In this document: positions 27,340 to 29,075 of the stretch, in pieces | How positions within the stretch are numbered: the stretch's first letter is position 1 | How the letters are laid out: each line of letters opens with the position of its first letter | Assembly: GCA_033064195.1 (NCBI GenBank) | Contig: JARBJD010000613.1 | Location: 1-29,075, forward strand | Direction: 5' to 3' | Source of the DNA: Blattamonas nauphoetae | Lineage: Eukaryota > Preaxostyla > Oxymonadida | DNA: 29,075 bases | Translations under genes and position numbers: made by a program | The notes under the pieces: model-generated | What the model saw: the letters and a program-made list of their open reading frames with translations, nothing else | Told to the model about the DNA's origin: nothing | The model's database searches: none

Positions 27340-28540
27340 ACCATTCTCCATGTCGAAAACTCACATTATTTACCAAAATGATCATAGATGGTGTTTTCAT
27401 GACAGAGCTGGACGATTTTGGACAATTGAGGTCACAGGTTGGAGAAGGATACACAACGTTCCTGTCAATGGGATGATCAAACCTCACAGAATCCATTTCC
27501 TCTCATTTTCATGTCTGGTGCTCCTCTTGCTCTTTTGGATGATATCAAGACCCTCTCGACATGGTTTCGATTTTCGATGTCGTCTCTATCCACCGTCGTC
27601 GTTCATTTCAAACCCCTCACCGAATCACCGAAACAGTCCCGAAACATCCTCACCCCTCGAGTTCCAGGTGTGTACTCTTTCTTTTGTGTTCCCAACCATT
27701 CCCATTTGATTGTTATGAATTGTGTTTGATGATTCAGCTATCAGTTTTCGGGTCAAGCGTTGTCGAAAGCCAAGGAATCATTTTTGGATGACATTGCCTG
27801 TCTTTTGACCAGGAGGTGACAAACACACTCTTCACACTTGATTTGGAGAAGATGGAATCGAGAGAACAGCAAACGAGTGGAGACATCCCTCCACCCATCG
27901 CGTACAGGTCAGATCTGGGACAAAATATGTATGATTACGTCTGTATTTTCCATTTGCACCGTTCCTCTATTCATTCTCGTCTTTTCCTTTCTTATTTTGA
28001 TAATTTCTCTTCTTTTGTTCTTCTGGTCAATGTCAGGTTCATTGTCGGTGGAGTCTCCCTCCAAACCAGCGAAACTATATCTACAGATGACTTGTTTGTG
28101 TTGGACTTGGAGACGCTTGTGTGGCAATTTGTGAATACAGAGGGGTCACACAGTCATCACATTATCTTCACCCGGCTGTGGAGAACGGACCATTATGTGC
28201 GTTTGGGGATGAATCGGAACAGAATGAATGATTTATCTGCACTGGATATCGCGAAGCCAACCTGGACTTTCCTGACACCCGGAAAGAACCAACCCCGCCG
28301 ATCTGCTCGCATGTGGCTGTATACTCACCTGTGTCTCGCTCGATGATTGTTTTGGAGGTTGAACATCGGAACGGGCAGAGACAAGCTGTGGGCTTATTTC
28401 TTCTCACAGCATTCTTGGTCGGTTGTGACGACTGAATCGTCACCTCCACAACCCCGCTATTTCAACTCAGCATGCACTCGATTCATCCCATCTGTGCTTC
28501 AAGCGATCTCTTTTCCAGCCTTTCCTCTTTCAATCACAGC
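27340..28540 (+). pseudogene. Kelch-repeat protein gene, decayed, with introns
   Basis: Kelch-type repeats are visible on the plus strand: SVVESQGIIFG (near 27750-27783), NTLFTLDLEKME then GDIPPPIAYRS (27822-27915), FIVGGVSL with DLFVLDLETLVWQFVNTEG (28037-28145), NDLSALDIAKPTWTFLTPG (28226-28284), and DKLWAYFFSQHSW with PPQPRYFNSACT (28380-28490). Each has the GG / hydrophobic-Asp / Trp spacing of a propeller blade. A GT-AG intron fits 27929-28036 (108 bp), and another fits about 27669-27738. The frame carries a TGA inside the IIFG repeat and changes near 28160-28220 and 28290-28340, so the host gene appears degraded. The 27350-27668 stretch may be an upstream exon (LLDDIKTLSTWFRF) with weaker support. 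Cytoplasmic scaffold is the usual kelch role. Confidence 0.7.
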
Positions 28541-28546
28541 TGAAAC

Positions 28547-29075
28547 ATGTCATCTCAACCCGCCAAACTTGTGAATGGAATTCCACCCTATACCCTGTAG
28601 TGGTTCCAAAGTCACATCAACACAGTGTCGCAGCTGATACAACAATCGTTCTTACAAGAGAAATGCCTGCAAGAGGGTATTTTCCGATTTTCACAACCCA
28701 AAGCAATGATCGACGAGCTGTGAGGGAAATAACAAAGAAATGAGATTCAGAGTTGTACAAACAGCAGCTACATGTTCTTTTAGGCTTTTGAAGAAGAGAT
28801 GAGGTGAGGAAGGGCGAGGTGAACCGGAAGAGGAATGAGGAGGAGAAGGAGGTAGTTGTGCAGCCGACACTCTCCATCCTCCTTTCCGATCGCACGCAAG
28901 ACAAGGCGCGGCTGAAGAAGTACTGGCCAGAGTGGGTGTGGGAGACAGAGTACCAGGAGACGAAGAAGCACGATACGAGAACGCAGTCCACCCTCCACTC
29001 CTTCCTAATATTCTCCCCACACTCACAGTCAAAGTTGAATGTGAGTATGTTTGACAAAGAGGCCATGGGAGAGGA
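28547..29075 (+). CDS. Unrecognised host gene, 5' part, runs off the window
   Basis: ATG 28547 opens MSSQPAKLVNGIPPYTL. The coding signal continues in another frame with VVPKSHQHSVAADTTIVLT and ends REITKK near 28740. After an apparent non-coding gap (about 28741-28790), a plus frame open to the window end reads KEVVVQPTLSILLSDRT, DKARLKKYWPEWVWETEY and KLNVSMFDKEAMGE. One frame change near 28598 and one probable intron are needed, so the model is provisional and the gene could be decayed. No family recognised. Long minus-strand frames over the same region are antisense by-products. Confidence 0.45.

Noticed and set aside
28617-29066. Minus-strand 149-residue frame
   Set aside because: It is antisense to a better plus-strand coding signal that includes an ATG at 28547 and a frame open to the window end.

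Overview
The window looks like nuclear DNA of a unicellular eukaryote, most plausibly an anaerobic protist of the oxymonad/metamonad kind. The reasons are AT-rich spacers, short GT-AG introns of about 70-110 bp in host-like genes, a Cys-rich secreted beta-helix (Pmp-like) gene, and a protist-type Polinton. TAA, TAG and TGA all act as stops, so the standard genetic code fits. The host assignment is an inference; no rRNA, tRNA or CRISPR was seen.

Layout. Positions 1-8280 are host or old repeat DNA: a diverged inverted repeat with arms of about 1.1 kb (about 565-1660 and 5245-6360) encloses a relic of a Polinton terminal gene (1690-2191, minus) and a frameshifted Pmp-like beta-helix pseudogene (2447-5132, plus). 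A degenerate tandem array with a period near 135 bp follows (about 6360-8190). Positions 8281-27235 hold a Polinton/Maverick with terminal inverted repeats of about 150 bp (about 95% identical). In order it carries a fibre-like protein with a Peptidase_S74 chaperone domain, a small unknown, two full-length paralogous capsid-like proteins, two small 'MAPG' core or minor-capsid candidates, two unknowns, an A32/FtsK-type packaging ATPase (plus strand), a coiled-coil protein, an rve integrase, a protein-primed family B DNA polymerase, an unknown, and a terminal gene built of two repeats. Most genes share a T-rich box plus TATAAATG-like start context. The element is a fossil: the polymerase gene is split by a transposon and the integrase looks broken, so about two breaks in all.

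Positions 19968-23496 are a separate DNA transposon of 3.53 kb inserted in the polymerase gene. It has 9-bp target-site duplications, TIRs of about 0.5 kb that are about 99% identical, and subterminal 19-bp tandem repeats (7 versus 4 copies). No transposase is visible; instead it contains a minus-strand fragment of a host-like, intron-bearing ABC transporter ATPase gene. It resembles a non-autonomous Mutator-like (Pack-MULE-like) element and is clearly younger than its Polinton target.

Positions 27236-29075 return to GC-richer host DNA: a decayed kelch-repeat gene with introns (about 27340-28540, plus), then the start of an unrecognised host gene that runs off the window (28547 onward).

In the Polinton, integrase, polymerase and the terminal gene would serve integration and replication. 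The two capsid paralogs, the MAPG proteins, the ATPase and the S74 fibre would form a virion module. No adenain-type maturation protease was recognised, but the polymerase N-terminus carries an OTU-like region and the polymerase body carries an HNH-like zinc module.
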